Part shown: piece after piece, positions 1 to 8,297 of the stretch
Layout of the letters: every line of letters starts with the position of its first letter
How positions within the stretch are numbered: the first letter of the stretch is position 1
Origin: Oribacterium sp. WCC10
GTDB lineage: Bacteria; Bacillota; Clostridia; Lachnospirales; Lachnospiraceae
Assembly (NCBI RefSeq): GCF_900113415.1
Contig: NZ_FOPH01000002.1
Span: 186,001-250,000, forward strand
DNA: 64,000 nucleotides
Direction: 5' to 3'
Notes under the pieces: model-generated
What the model was told of the DNA's origin: nothing
Databases searched by the model: none
The model's input: only the letters and a program-made list of their open reading frames with translations
Program-made: the position numbers and the translations under genes

Positions 1-35
1 AGCTGAACATGTGGGTTCGATTCCCATCACCCGCT
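1..35 (+). tRNA. tRNA-Gly, 3' part (window-truncated)
   Basis: The window opens inside a tRNA: the T-arm GGTTCGATTCC and the 3' acceptor strand ACCCGCT are visible, and no CCA is encoded. The acceptor sequence and the 3' side of the anticodon stem resemble Firmicute tRNA-Gly(UCC), but the anticodon lies outside the window, so the isotype is inferred. Confidence 0.7.
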
Positions 36-40
36 GAGTT

Positions 41-113
<73 letters not shown>

Positions 114-215
114 CTCAGAGAGATAATTGAATCAGCGATAACATTCACACTGGTCGGTTGCCTCTTTCAAATAGTTTTGCTCTTCGCAGAAATGAACGTT
201 GAGCAAGCATTATAT

Positions 216-287
216 GCGCGAGTAGTAGAGTGGTACTACGTCGCCTTGCCAAGGCGAAGATCGCGGGTTCGATCCCCGTCTCGCGCT
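216..287 (+). tRNA. tRNA-Gly (GCC)
   Basis: A 72-nt cloverleaf. Acceptor GCGCGAG (216-222) pairs with CTCGCGC (280-286), with discriminator T. Loop TTGCCAA gives anticodon GCC, and the T-arm is GGGTTCGATCCCC. It closely resembles Firmicute tRNA-Gly(GCC). It is the last tRNA of the operon and is followed directly by a terminator. Confidence 0.95.
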
Positions 288-290
288 CTT

Positions 291-323
291 AACACCCTAG
301 AGAGATTCTCTAGGGTGTTTTTT
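291..323 (+). terminator. Rho-independent terminator of the tRNA operon
   Basis: A 13-bp stem, AACACCCTAGAGA with TCTCTAGGGTGTT and a 3-nt loop, runs into a T-tract. Confidence 0.9.
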
Positions 324-360
324 GTTAACTCGCGAATGAATATTCGATTTGCCGTTACGC

Positions 361-530
361 ATGATTCCGGATAGTGGGACGTGACATTGAACTTTGCAAA
401 GGAATCCGGTTGGGATCATAAGTCTCGTCCGCCGGGCCGGTCGGTGCAAAGCGTCTGCCAGAGGGTGTATAGCGCCTTCCGTCTTGTGCTTCTATAGGCC
501 ACTGATGTCTTGGAAGGCTCGTATAGAAGC
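361..530 (+). ncRNA. Candidate structured RNA with H-type pseudoknot
   Basis: The stretch 324-621 has no gene. It contains two perfect, interleaved helices: GCCTTCC (474-480) with GGAAGGC (512-518), and GCTTCTATA (488-496) with TATAGAAGC (522-530), an H-type pseudoknot of 7 + 9 bp. Further upstream GATTCC (363-368) can pair with GGAATC (401-406), and GGACG (377-381) with CGTCC (426-430). The ~170-200-nt size and pseudoknotting recall the raiA RNA class of anaerobic Firmicutes, but the class assignment is only a guess. It could be a free RNA or the leader of the gene at 622. Ends are approximate. Confidence 0.5.
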
Positions 531-621
531 TCTTAAAAATGTTTTAAAACCAGTACAATCATGATAAAATGAAGCTATATAAGTTGCAGTTTGACCCAGT
601 ACACCAGTGTGAGGTGAAATC

Positions 622-2592
622 ATGAGTAAGTTTTGTGAAAATTGTGGTGCAAAACTTCCTGACGATGCAATGTTTTGCGAGAATTGCGGGGCTAAGGTAG
701 ATTTTGCGGCAGATAATAGCGTTAATGATTCTATGGGCGGACATGATGCGGGCGTGAATAATAATGGATCATCATGGCAGTCATCGAGCAGTAACGTGAA
801 TTTCCAGGGATCGTACAGACCTGAGGGAGGACCGGCTCCGTCGTCAACACCTCCCGGGGGATCGGGAGGCTTTACGCAAGGACCGGGAGTACCTAACGGT
901 AACTACTATCAGCCTCCGGCCAAGAAGGGCGGATTCCCGGTTGTTATATTTGCCGGTATAGGTGCTGCGGTTGTGTTGCTTGCAGGTGGATTTGCTGCAT
1001 TTAATCTGCTTAAGGGCGGAGGCGATAAGGGAGTAGTGACGCAGGAGACAATCGCAAAAGAGAGCTCTGCGGACAAAACCGGTTCTTCCGGCGGTAAGGG
1101 CAACAACTCTGAAACAGGAGGTGCCAAATCTGATGTAAAGGATTCTTCGGCTAAGGATACGGGAGACGCTTCGAAACTGAAGGTGCCTTCGGGCGTAACC
1201 ATAAAAGAAGACGCAAAACTTGCAGATTTGATAGGTGAGTATGAAGGCGAGATGCAGGTTACTGTCTGTGACGGATATGAATCTGTGGAGGGGGTTCCTG
1301 ACGATTTTGAAGAAGAAAAAAAGAAAGCGATGGCTGCGCCTGTTGAGTGTACGCTTGAAATAGATAAGGACGGTAACTGGAACCTTGAATGGGACTTCAT
1401 GGGCGGCATGAGCTTCGATAGTGATGAATATGATGATCCAAATGAGCTTACTGATGAGCAGATAAAGAATCTGAGGATAAGTGAGGTGGCTGATGGTATT
1501 TATCATGCCAGACTATCTCTTACCGGAGACGTGGACGGAGAGCTGAGTGAGATGCATATCGATCATATCGGTGCTTACTGTATATCAGGAAGTGATAAGC
1601 AGATAGTTGGCAATATGCTTATGATCGGAAAGATGTCAGGCGCAGAGGTTACTGTTGGCGGAGACTTTACGGTTAAAAAGACAACGGAAGACGTTAAACC
1701 GGATGAAAACGGCAATAAGGGTAAGGGTTCCGGTAAGGATAAAATAAAAAAGAATGAAGAACTGCTAAAAGGTGCGAAAAATTCTAACAGCGGAAAAAAC
1801 AGTAAAGAAAAAGAAACTGAACCTGAGACTGAAGCAAAGCGGGAGATCGGCACGATTACAGGCGGACAGTGGACCAAGATGAAGAGCGGTGCCTGGATAT
1901 ATGAGAAGAACGGACGTCTTGTCAAGGATACCTGGGTGCAGGATAAAGGGAAATACTATTATATTGATGAAGACGGCTACATGATGACCAACGGTTACAC
2001 TCCTGATGGATATTATGTAAAGTCCGACGGAAGCTGGGATCCGGATGTAAAACAGTTGGGACAGGAAGACTCGAAAAAGAGCTCGGGAAATGATCCTTCC
2101 GAAAACTCTATCACAGGAGGAGAATGGGACTATCTTCAGGATGGTGCGGTTCTGTATATGGATTCCAGAGGTGAGTATGTGAGTGATCAGTGGGTAGAGT
2201 ATAAAGGCAAGTATTACTATCTGGGACCTGATGAAACTCTGATAAAAAACAACTATTCGACTGATGGTTACTGGCTGGATGAGAATGGTGCCTGGAGCAA
2301 ATCTGTTCCCAGACGAAATGATGATCCTGCGCTTAAGAATGGCTCATATGTAGGCAATGTCTCTACCTGGAAGATAAAACTTCAGAGCGGCAATGCTTAT
2401 GGAAAGGCAACATTTAGCTATACTTCATTTGGCGGTAAGGAAGAGTATACACTGGAGTCGGTAGGGCATGGCGTCTATATTGCAACATCTGATGACGAGT
2501 CTGACTTTAAGGCGCTGATGTCGGTTTCTTCTGACGGTAAGACCTTAACTGTTTCTCAGGCTGGAATCACAGAAGAGTGTAAGCTGAAATAG
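622..2592 (+). CDS. Zinc-ribbon membrane protein with cell-wall-binding repeats
   Basis: A 656-aa protein. The N-terminus is a zinc ribbon made of two CxxCG knuckles (FCENCGAKLP and FCENCGAKV, residues 4-26). A Gly/Ser/Pro-rich linker follows, then one membrane segment (about residues 105-130) and a long outside part that is Gly/Lys/Asp-rich. Two copies of a choline/cell-wall-binding-like unit lie at about 415-475 and 495-560, each with a W...YY core (for example GKYYYIDEDG and GKYYYLGPDE). The predicted topology is zinc ribbon in the cytoplasm and repeats in the wall. Start: ATG with GAGGTGA 4 nt upstream. The molecular function is unknown. It precedes an envelope hydrolase, which fits a wall-associated role. 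Confidence 0.8.
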   Translation: MSKFCENCGAKLPDDAMFCENCGAKVDFAADNSVNDSMGGHDAGVNNNGSSWQSSSSNVNFQGSYRPEGGPAPSSTPPGGSGGFTQGPGVPNGNYYQPPAKKGGFPVVIFAGIGAAVVLLAGGFAAFNLLKGGGDKGVVTQETIAKESSADKTGSSGGKGNNSETGGAKSDVKDSSAKDTGDASKLKVPSGVTIKEDAKLADLIGEYEGEMQVTVCDGYESVEGVPDDFEEEKKKAMAAPVECTLEIDKDGNWNLEWDFMGGMSFDSDEYDDPNELTDEQIKNLRISEVADGIYHARLSLTGDVDGELSEMHIDHIGAYCISGSDKQIVGNMLMIGKMSGAEVTVGGDFTVKKTTEDVKPDENGNKGKGSGKDKIKKNEELLKGAKNSNSGKNSKEKETEPETEAKREIGTITGGQWTKMKSGAWIYEKNGRLVKDTWVQDKGKYYYIDEDGYMMTNGYTPDGYYVKSDGSWDPDVKQLGQEDSKKSSGNDPSENSITGGEWDYLQDGAVLYMDSRGEYVSDQWVEYKGKYYYLGPDETLIKNNYSTDGYWLDENGAWSKSVPRRNDDPALKNGSYVGNVSTWKIKLQSGNAYGKATFSYTSFGGKEEYTLESVGHGVYIATSDDESDFKALMSVSSDGKTLTVSQAGITEECKLK

Positions 2593-2727
2593 TATGGGAG
2601 TGTTATTTGCTTAACTGATATTTTGGTTTTTAGCAGTGTGTAGCTTGAAATTCAACAAGGCGTTATGATTATGAGCGATGATGTATGCGGCTCAGAAAAT
2701 GACGCCTTTTTCATTGGGGAGGATCAT

Positions 2728-4167
2728 ATGAGAATTGATTCGGATAGTATAAAAACAGGAATAAACAGAATGTTCAGGGGGGCTGCAGCAGCGGCTGTGA
2801 CGGTAGCTATCCTTGCCGTGCAGCCTGCGTGCACTTATGCCGGAGTTACATATATGCCTTATGTTACTGCAGAGATGAATACAGCTGATTACTGGCTGTC
2901 ATTACAGGGCGGTAATGTTGACGGGGTGCTTGCAGATGCTGCTGCTATAAAGCGTATCAATGCCGATAATTGTGCCAATGCAGCCACCAACATGAATGAT
3001 CTTATTAATTATGACAAGACTATTGATACTGATAATCTGAATGAGAATCTTCTTAAGTCTTCAATGGAGGAACTTAAGGCATATCAGAGTAAAGGCTACT
3101 ATGATCAGTATGGCAACAATCTGACTGATGAACTGATTGAGAGCATTGCGGCTAATACACAGAGCAGAATGGGTACTATGTCCGGAGCGCCAATGTACGG
3201 GATAGTTGTGAAGAGGACTTTACAGACGGCATTTCCTACCACGACAATCATCACGGATGAACAGGGCGATCTGAACTTCGACTACAATACTCTTTCAGCT
3301 GTCAGAGTGAACGAACCGCTTATCATTAAGTCGGTTTCTGCTGACGGGTTATGGTACTATACATTATCTGTAAACTGCTATGGATGGGTGAAAGCGTCCG
3401 ATGTGGCTATATGCGCTTCAAAAGTTGAGTGGGAGAATGCGTGGAATATCCCGGATAACAGGGTTTTGGTTGTTACAGGAAATAAAATACATCTTTCGGA
3501 ATCCAATACAAATCCGGCGACATCAAATCTTATGCTTACCATGGGAACGGTTCTGGAAATGGCTCCTGAAGGCTCCTACGGAGCCAGAGTTACAAATCGT
3601 GCGACTATAGGAAACTATGTTGTTTATATTCCGGTAAGACGATCAGATGGAAGCTATACAAAGGAACTTGCGCTTGTGAGTGCCAATGCCGATGTGAACG
3701 AAGGATATCTTCCTCTGACAACAAGGAATATAATTACGGTGGCATTTAACATGCTTGGAGAAACATATGGATGGGGCGGAATGCTTTCGTCCAATGACTG
3801 TTCAGGATATGTGGGGGACATATACAGATGCTTCGGACTTGTGCTTCCGAGAAATACAACATGGCAGGCGGCGTCCAATGCATTTGGCTTTGACGTTACT
3901 GATTGTTCCGACGAACAAAAAGCTGCGATACTGAATAATATGCCGATAGGAAGCGTTCTCTTTTTCAAGGGGCATGAGATGATGTATCTCGGGACAGTCG
4001 GAGGAAGGTATTATGTTATCAGTGCTGTGAGTTCCATAGGTTACTATGCGGGTCCTGGCGTTATGAGAACGAGGTCTGTTATGATCAATACTTTGGATAC
4101 AGAAAGGGCAAACAGAACCACCTGGCTAAGAAATATATATAAATTGCAGATTCCTTACATGATGTAA
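2728..4167 (+). CDS. Secreted SH3 / NlpC-P60 cell-wall hydrolase
   Basis: An exported cysteine peptidase expected to cut peptidoglycan stem peptides. I place the start at the ATG at 2728 because GGGGAGG lies 4 nt upstream; this gives 479 aa and a signal peptide ending near VQPACTYA. An in-frame ATG at 2665 lacks a ribosome site. The order is signal peptide, N-terminal stabilising region, SH3-like domains (around residues 190-300) and a C-terminal NlpC/P60 domain with the catalytic Cys in SSNDCSGYVGD and the His in LFFKGHEMMYLG. This matches the YkfC-like SH3-NlpC/P60 arrangement of Firmicutes. It may be co-transcribed with the gene ending at 2592. Confidence 0.85.
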   Translation: MRIDSDSIKTGINRMFRGAAAAAVTVAILAVQPACTYAGVTYMPYVTAEMNTADYWLSLQGGNVDGVLADAAAIKRINADNCANAATNMNDLINYDKTIDTDNLNENLLKSSMEELKAYQSKGYYDQYGNNLTDELIESIAANTQSRMGTMSGAPMYGIVVKRTLQTAFPTTTIITDEQGDLNFDYNTLSAVRVNEPLIIKSVSADGLWYYTLSVNCYGWVKASDVAICASKVEWENAWNIPDNRVLVVTGNKIHLSESNTNPATSNLMLTMGTVLEMAPEGSYGARVTNRATIGNYVVYIPVRRSDGSYTKELALVSANADVNEGYLPLTTRNIITVAFNMLGETYGWGGMLSSNDCSGYVGDIYRCFGLVLPRNTTWQAASNAFGFDVTDCSDEQKAAILNNMPIGSVLFFKGHEMMYLGTVGGRYYVISAVSSIGYYAGPGVMRTRSVMINTLDTERANRTTWLRNIYKLQIPYMM

Positions 4168-4272
4168 GTGAAGGGGGGTTTGAGACATCGATTCAACCAA
4201 AATGTAAAATATTGATCTTTCTGATTTGCAGAAAGATATTCCAAAAGTTAGTATTTTAAAATTTTGATAGTG

Positions 4273-4343
4273 AGCCATGGTTAAATCGGGCGAAATATTT
4301 GAGAAAAAGGGCTCAAATAATAATTCCGATTTTAACTGTGGCT
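4273..4343. other. Long nested inverted repeat in a 495-bp gene-free stretch
   Basis: An outer imperfect stem (4273-4289 with 4326-4343, 16-17 pairs) encloses a perfect inner hairpin ATTTGAG / CTCAAAT (4297-4303, 4312-4318). TAATTTTTG follows on the + strand, so it could end transcripts from the hydrolase gene. The rest of 4168-4662 is very AT-rich and shows nothing else I can name. Confidence 0.5.
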
Positions 4344-4662
4344 TAATTTTTGCGCTGATTTATAGAATTATACGTAGAAAAAGCATTAAAAAGAAAATGA
4401 AATAAGATATTTTTTCCGGAAATCGCAGAATTTCGTAATTACAATCCTTTTCTCTATTTATTTTATTGTGATGATATCTTTAGAAAAATTATTACGTTTT
4501 TCTGCAAATTAAGGTTTATATTAAGTGATTTATATGTATAATTATTACATGATAATTACATTGATCGTGATTGGTGATATTTAGGGATGTAATTGGATTT
4601 TGAAATGCTCAGGGGTGAAACAAGTGTTTCAAAAGTCAGAATTATGTAAGGGGATCAGTAAA

Positions 4663-5256
4663 GTGAAACAATATGAGGTTCGTGGCAATACAGTCAGGGC
4701 TGTGGATGCGGAGGAGATGAGCGCTGCAAGCAGTACTGTTGTTATTGAACAGAGAGGTCATAGAGATCAGATACATCTGTACCGTACGGGTAGCGGACAG
4801 ATCAGGATGGAATATACAAAAGACAAAAGTGTAATTAAACCTATCTTTCGTTGCATTCCGGCTGTGGTTATAGACAGGATATGTTATGTGGCACTTGTGA
4901 TCTCGCTTATAGTGATATTTGCATCTTCATATCAGTGCATAAGTCTTGATACCAAAGTTTCAACAAGACTTGCAAGTATAGAACGTAAGCGCAGTGAGCT
5001 TGAAGATCTTAGACTTAAGAATGAAGAAATTCAGTCACAGATAAACAATGCGCTTGATCTTGATGCTATATATCGCGAAGCGACTGAAGTTTACGGTATG
5101 GCGCTTCCTAGTGAAGAGGATGAAGTGATTGTTTTTGAAAAGGGCAATACAGGTTATGTTCGTGCCCGTGATGATCTTCCGAAGAACTACACTGAGGATT
5201 CAAGTGTTACAGTGCTGCTGATGAATGAGCTGTCCAGGCTCCTCAATAAAAGCTGA
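4663..5256 (+). CDS. FtsL/DivIC-like bitopic membrane protein
   Basis: From the GTG at 4663 this is 197 aa. AAGGGG sits 9 nt upstream. Alternative TTG/GTG starts at 4600 and 4615 would lengthen it, with poorer ribosome sites. A cytoplasmic N-terminal part is followed by one membrane segment (IDRICYVALVISLIVIFAS) and then a charged heptad-like coiled coil (RLASIERKRSELEDLRLKNE). That order is typical of the septum proteins FtsL and DivIC, and the position of YGMALPSEEDEVIVFE after the coil also fits. It is not in a division-gene cluster here, so assignment to FtsL, DivIC or a paralogue remains open. A strong terminator follows. Confidence 0.65.
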   Translation: MKQYEVRGNTVRAVDAEEMSAASSTVVIEQRGHRDQIHLYRTGSGQIRMEYTKDKSVIKPIFRCIPAVVIDRICYVALVISLIVIFASSYQCISLDTKVSTRLASIERKRSELEDLRLKNEEIQSQINNALDLDAIYREATEVYGMALPSEEDEVIVFEKGNTGYVRARDDLPKNYTEDSSVTVLLMNELSRLLNKS

Positions 5257-5273
5257 GTATTATGAATAAACAT

Positions 5274-5308
5274 AAAAAGGGGGGTGTCCGTTTGGACATC
5301 CCTTTTTG
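5274..5308 (+). terminator. Terminator after FtsL/DivIC-like gene
   Basis: The stem AAAAAGGGGGGTGTCC / GGACATCCCTTTTT is a strong hairpin ending in T5. Confidence 0.85.
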
Positions 5309-5431
5309 AATACTGATGACGAATAAACAAATGGCATGGGGGGATGTTTCTCTGCGGAAAGGGAACAGGATGATATTTCTCATAATACTTATGAAATGTA
5401 TTAAATAAAAATAATTTCCACAAAATAAAAC

Positions 5432-5460
5432 TTTACAAATATATCATTTGCTGATATCAT
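5432..5460 (+). promoter_or_regulatory. Sigma-A promoter for the large RNA
   Basis: -35 TTTACA (5432-5437), a 17-nt spacer, -10 TATCAT (5455-5460). The predicted start is near 5467, just before a gene-free, heavily structured region. Confidence 0.65.
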
Positions 5461-5466
5461 AAGTAT

Positions 5467-6129
5467 AACAAAAAAAGAAAAGTCAACAGAAAAGTTCATC
5501 TGACGAGAAAGGGTGAAGGGCCGGTTGACAAAAGTGTAGGAGATGAACCTACGAAACTAGATCGAAGAAAGTAAGAGGTACAAAGCGATGACACCAGATC
5601 AGTCAGTCGATAGTATCCTCTGGACCGCTTAAAAAAGAAGAAAAACATGAGAACATCATCGAACCGTACATTCGATGAGGCAGTTCAAATCATTAGAGAA
5701 GTGCATCTTCGGATTATTTCTTAAAAGTCCAGGTGATATTATCGCAGAAGAGATCGGCATTGAAGGGTTATCAAAAGGATAGCTAAATAGAAAAGTGTAA
5801 ATTAGTTGAAGACCTTTAAGGGAGGTCATAGAGTCTTAAGAATCTGAAAAGAAGAATACTTTGAAAGATTAAAAAAGAAATTCAAGTAATAAATAAAAGC
5901 CGATCGACAATTGAATATCAAAACTGAATAAAGAAATAATCTATTTATAGATGATATCCATAAGATATAAAAGTTCTATCGAAGAGATATTAATAAAAGT
6001 AAATAGAAATCTAAGAAACGAGGTACAAACCGAAGTACAATTAAGTAAGGAAACTCGATAAAGAGTTTCAGGGTGTATTTAGTAATTAGGTAAAAATATG
6101 GGGCTACCGGAAGGTAGCCCTTTTCTTTT
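5467..6129 (+). ncRNA. Large (~660 nt) structured non-coding RNA candidate
   Basis: There is no ORF of 60 codons in this stretch, yet it is bounded by a good promoter and a strong terminator. The + strand is A/G-rich. Visible helices: GTTCATCT 5494-5501 with AGATGAAC 5541-5548; TCATCGAA 5656-5663 with TTCGATGA 5671-5678, closed further by GAAC/GTTC; GACCT 5811-5815 with AGGTC 5823-5827; CTATTTA 5941-5947 with TAAATAG 6000-6006; GAAACTC 6050-6056 with GAGTTTC 6063-6069; and the terminator stem. The 10-mer GAGGTACAAA occurs twice (5576 and 6020). Length, Lachnospiraceae/rumen-type host and ornate folding are compatible with the ROOL class of large RNAs, but I cannot confirm the family from memory. 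No group II intron domain V, RNase P or tmRNA signature was seen. Confidence 0.65.
6101..6129 (+). terminator. Terminator of the large RNA
   Basis: GGGCTACC, a GGAA tetraloop, GGTAGCCC, then TTTTCTTTT. Confidence 0.9.
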
Positions 6130-6214
6130 GATTTATTTTAGCGGTGGTTCCTGATTTCGGGAACCGCCGACGAATGTTGTTGATCTGATAAATGCTCATA
6201 TGAATGTATTGGAG

Positions 6215-7594
6215 TTATTCCATACGTGCAAGTTCGCGACGCACTCTCTTTATCACGAAAGAGTATGAAACTGCTGTAAAAGTACCGGCGGCTATCCATG
6301 CGGCAGGATCACAGAATACTGCAAGCTGGAAGCTTGTGAGATGCATGGCTATAAGGGCTACTATAAGTCTTGCGAAAAACTCGACCACGCCCCCCATCAT
6401 AGGAAGGAAACCGTGTCCGCAGCCCTGCATGGCATTACGGAAGATGAATATGAAGCTCAGTGGGATGTAGAACATGATAACTGTATGATTGTATGTTCTT
6501 GCCCATGGCATCATAAGTGATATGGTGTCGAGAACTTCTCCGTCTGTAACGGAACCGGTGTTGGCAAAAAACAGAGACATTACCGGTTTCAGAAGGAATA
6601 CACAGAGTATGGCAGCAAGGATGGCGTATGTGACTTCGATAACGATGGCGGCATGTACGCCCTTGTTTATTCGGTTACTGTCACGACATCCGTAATTCTG
6701 ACCGCAATAGGTGGCAACAGCCTGTCCCATGGCTAGCATTTCCTGAACCATAAGGCTGTTTAGCTTGTTTGCAGCGGTATAGGCTGCAACTGCGGTTGAG
6801 CCGAAAAGGTTGATTGCGGATTGCATTACCATGGTTCCGGAAGCTGTGATGCCAAACTGAAGCGCCATGGGAACGCCTACAGCCATCTGATGCTGGGTGT
6901 CTACACGATTGATGTGCCAATCCTTTTTATCAGGCCAAAGCACAGTTGCCTTCTGGTGAATGTATACGAGACAAAGGATTGCGGAGATTCCCTGAGAAAG
7001 ATTAGTGGCCCAGGCTGCACCGGCAACGCCCATCTTTCCTACTATAATAAAGATAAGATCCAAACCTACATTAAGACATGCACTGAATATAAGAAAGTAG
7101 AGAGGAACTTTGCTGTTTCCTATGGAACGTATGAATGCTGAGAATAGATTGTAGTAAACGCTGCATACAGTTCCTGCACAAATGATGGTGATGTAAGTAA
7201 GAGAATCCTGATAAATATTAGCCGGAGTGTTCATAAGATGAAGTAATGGTCTCATGAGGGAAACAGAAAGAAGTGTGACGATGCAGATGACTATAAGAGC
7301 AAGAAGTATGCCGTTTGCAACGCTTCGCTTGACTCTTTTATAGTTTTGGGCGCCGTAAGACTGTGAGGTCAGTACCGTAAAACCTGTACAAAGTCCCTGG
7401 GAAAAACCGAGAACCAGAAACATGATGTTTCCTGTGGCTCCTACAGCGGCCAATGCATCAGAGCTTACAAAGCGGCCAACGATGATAGTGTCTGCCATGT
7501 TGTAAAGTTGCTGAAAAACATTGCCTATAAAAAGGGGAATCATAAATTTGAGAATAATGGGAAACGGGTTTCCCTTCGTCATAGTTACTTCCAT
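6215..7594 (-). CDS. MATE-family multidrug/cation efflux transporter
   Basis: A 459-aa integral membrane protein with about 12 hydrophobic segments, the usual MatE size. The N-terminus PFPIILKFMIPLFIGNVFQQ and the segment MADTIIVGRFVSSDALAAVG are typical of the NorM/DinF-like MATE superfamily. Members export drugs or metabolites in exchange for Na+ or H+. The substrate cannot be read from sequence. Start: ATG at 7594 with GGAGG 6 nt upstream on the minus strand. It is convergent with the large RNA. An inverted repeat at 6142-6168 lies between the two 3' ends but has no clear T-tract. Confidence 0.9.
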   Translation of the reverse strand: MEVTMTKGNPFPIILKFMIPLFIGNVFQQLYNMADTIIVGRFVSSDALAAVGATGNIMFLVLGFSQGLCTGFTVLTSQSYGAQNYKRVKRSVANGILLALIVICIVTLLSVSLMRPLLHLMNTPANIYQDSLTYITIICAGTVCSVYYNLFSAFIRSIGNSKVPLYFLIFSACLNVGLDLIFIIVGKMGVAGAAWATNLSQGISAILCLVYIHQKATVLWPDKKDWHINRVDTQHQMAVGVPMALQFGITASGTMVMQSAINLFGSTAVAAYTAANKLNSLMVQEMLAMGQAVATYCGQNYGCRDSNRINKGVHAAIVIEVTYAILAAILCVFLLKPVMSLFFANTGSVTDGEVLDTISLMMPWARTYNHTVIMFYIPLSFIFIFRNAMQGCGHGFLPMMGGVVEFFARLIVALIAMHLTSFQLAVFCDPAAWIAAGTFTAVSYSFVIKRVRRELARME

Positions 7595-7778
7595 AAAACC
7601 TCCAAATGAGATACAAATCCAAATAACAAACGAGCATTATAATATGTTGTTGTTGAATTTCCAATAGAAATGAGCATTTTTCTTTTAAAAACAATCAAAC
7701 TCTTAAAACTTAGTAATCGCACAGGTAAAATTAATGTTGTATAATAAGTATTAAAAGCAGACAGAATGGAGCAGGATA

Positions 7779-8198
7779 TTGAGAGATTGGAAATCGGATG
7801 TCAAAGCAGCATGTGTGATCGTGGCGTTCTATCTCATTCTGGAGATGGTGCTTGGTATCACCTGCCCGTTTAAATTTTTGACAGGTATATCAGACGCCGG
7901 CTGTGGTATGAGCCGTGCATGGTTGTGTGTACTGCATTTTGACTTCAAAGGTGCGTTTTATTATCATCCTCTGTGGATATTGCCTGTGCCAGCTGCGGCA
8001 GCAATGCTGTTTAAGGACAGGATGCCGGAGAAAATCTACAGGATGTTCATGGGAATGGTTGTGGCGGCATTTCTCATTATCTATGCATATCGCATGATAT
8101 TTATGCCTGATCAGGACATAGTTGTTTTCAGGCCCCGGGAGGGATTTATCTGGAGAAGTGTGAGAGCTGTTTGCGTTTTTATAAAAGCGAATATTTAG
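7779..8198 (+). CDS. DUF2752 family membrane protein
   Basis: A 139-aa protein with three or four hydrophobic helices. The family hallmark is clear: CPFKFLTGISDAGCGMSRAW, the CP...TG...GCGMTRA motif of DUF2752, followed by ...GAFYYHPL. Function is unknown for the family. The start is a TTG at 7779 with GGAGCAGG 4-11 nt upstream. It stands alone between the MATE gene and the zinc-ribbon gene. Confidence 0.85.
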   Translation: MRDWKSDVKAACVIVAFYLILEMVLGITCPFKFLTGISDAGCGMSRAWLCVLHFDFKGAFYYHPLWILPVPAAAAMLFKDRMPEKIYRMFMGMVVAAFLIIYAYRMIFMPDQDIVVFRPREGFIWRSVRAVCVFIKANI

Positions 8199-8297
8199 GC
8201 GTCCCTGGATTTACGGTATAGAGTATTTCCTTGGAAAAAATCAAACAGGGTCATTGGGGCTTCAATCTAATGCCGATGGCCGGGAGAGGGGTATGAA

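Noticed and set aside
844-1506. 220-aa minus-strand frame opposite the zinc-ribbon gene at 622
   Set aside because: No ribosome site and biased composition; it is a shadow of the well-supported + gene.
5494-6006. Group II intron, RNase P RNA or tmRNA as explanation of the gene-free region
   Set aside because: No GUGYG start or domain V motif, no RNase P core, and no tRNA-like end or tag frame were seen.
6142-6168. Terminator of the MATE gene
   Set aside because: The hairpin is real, but neither strand has a following T-tract.
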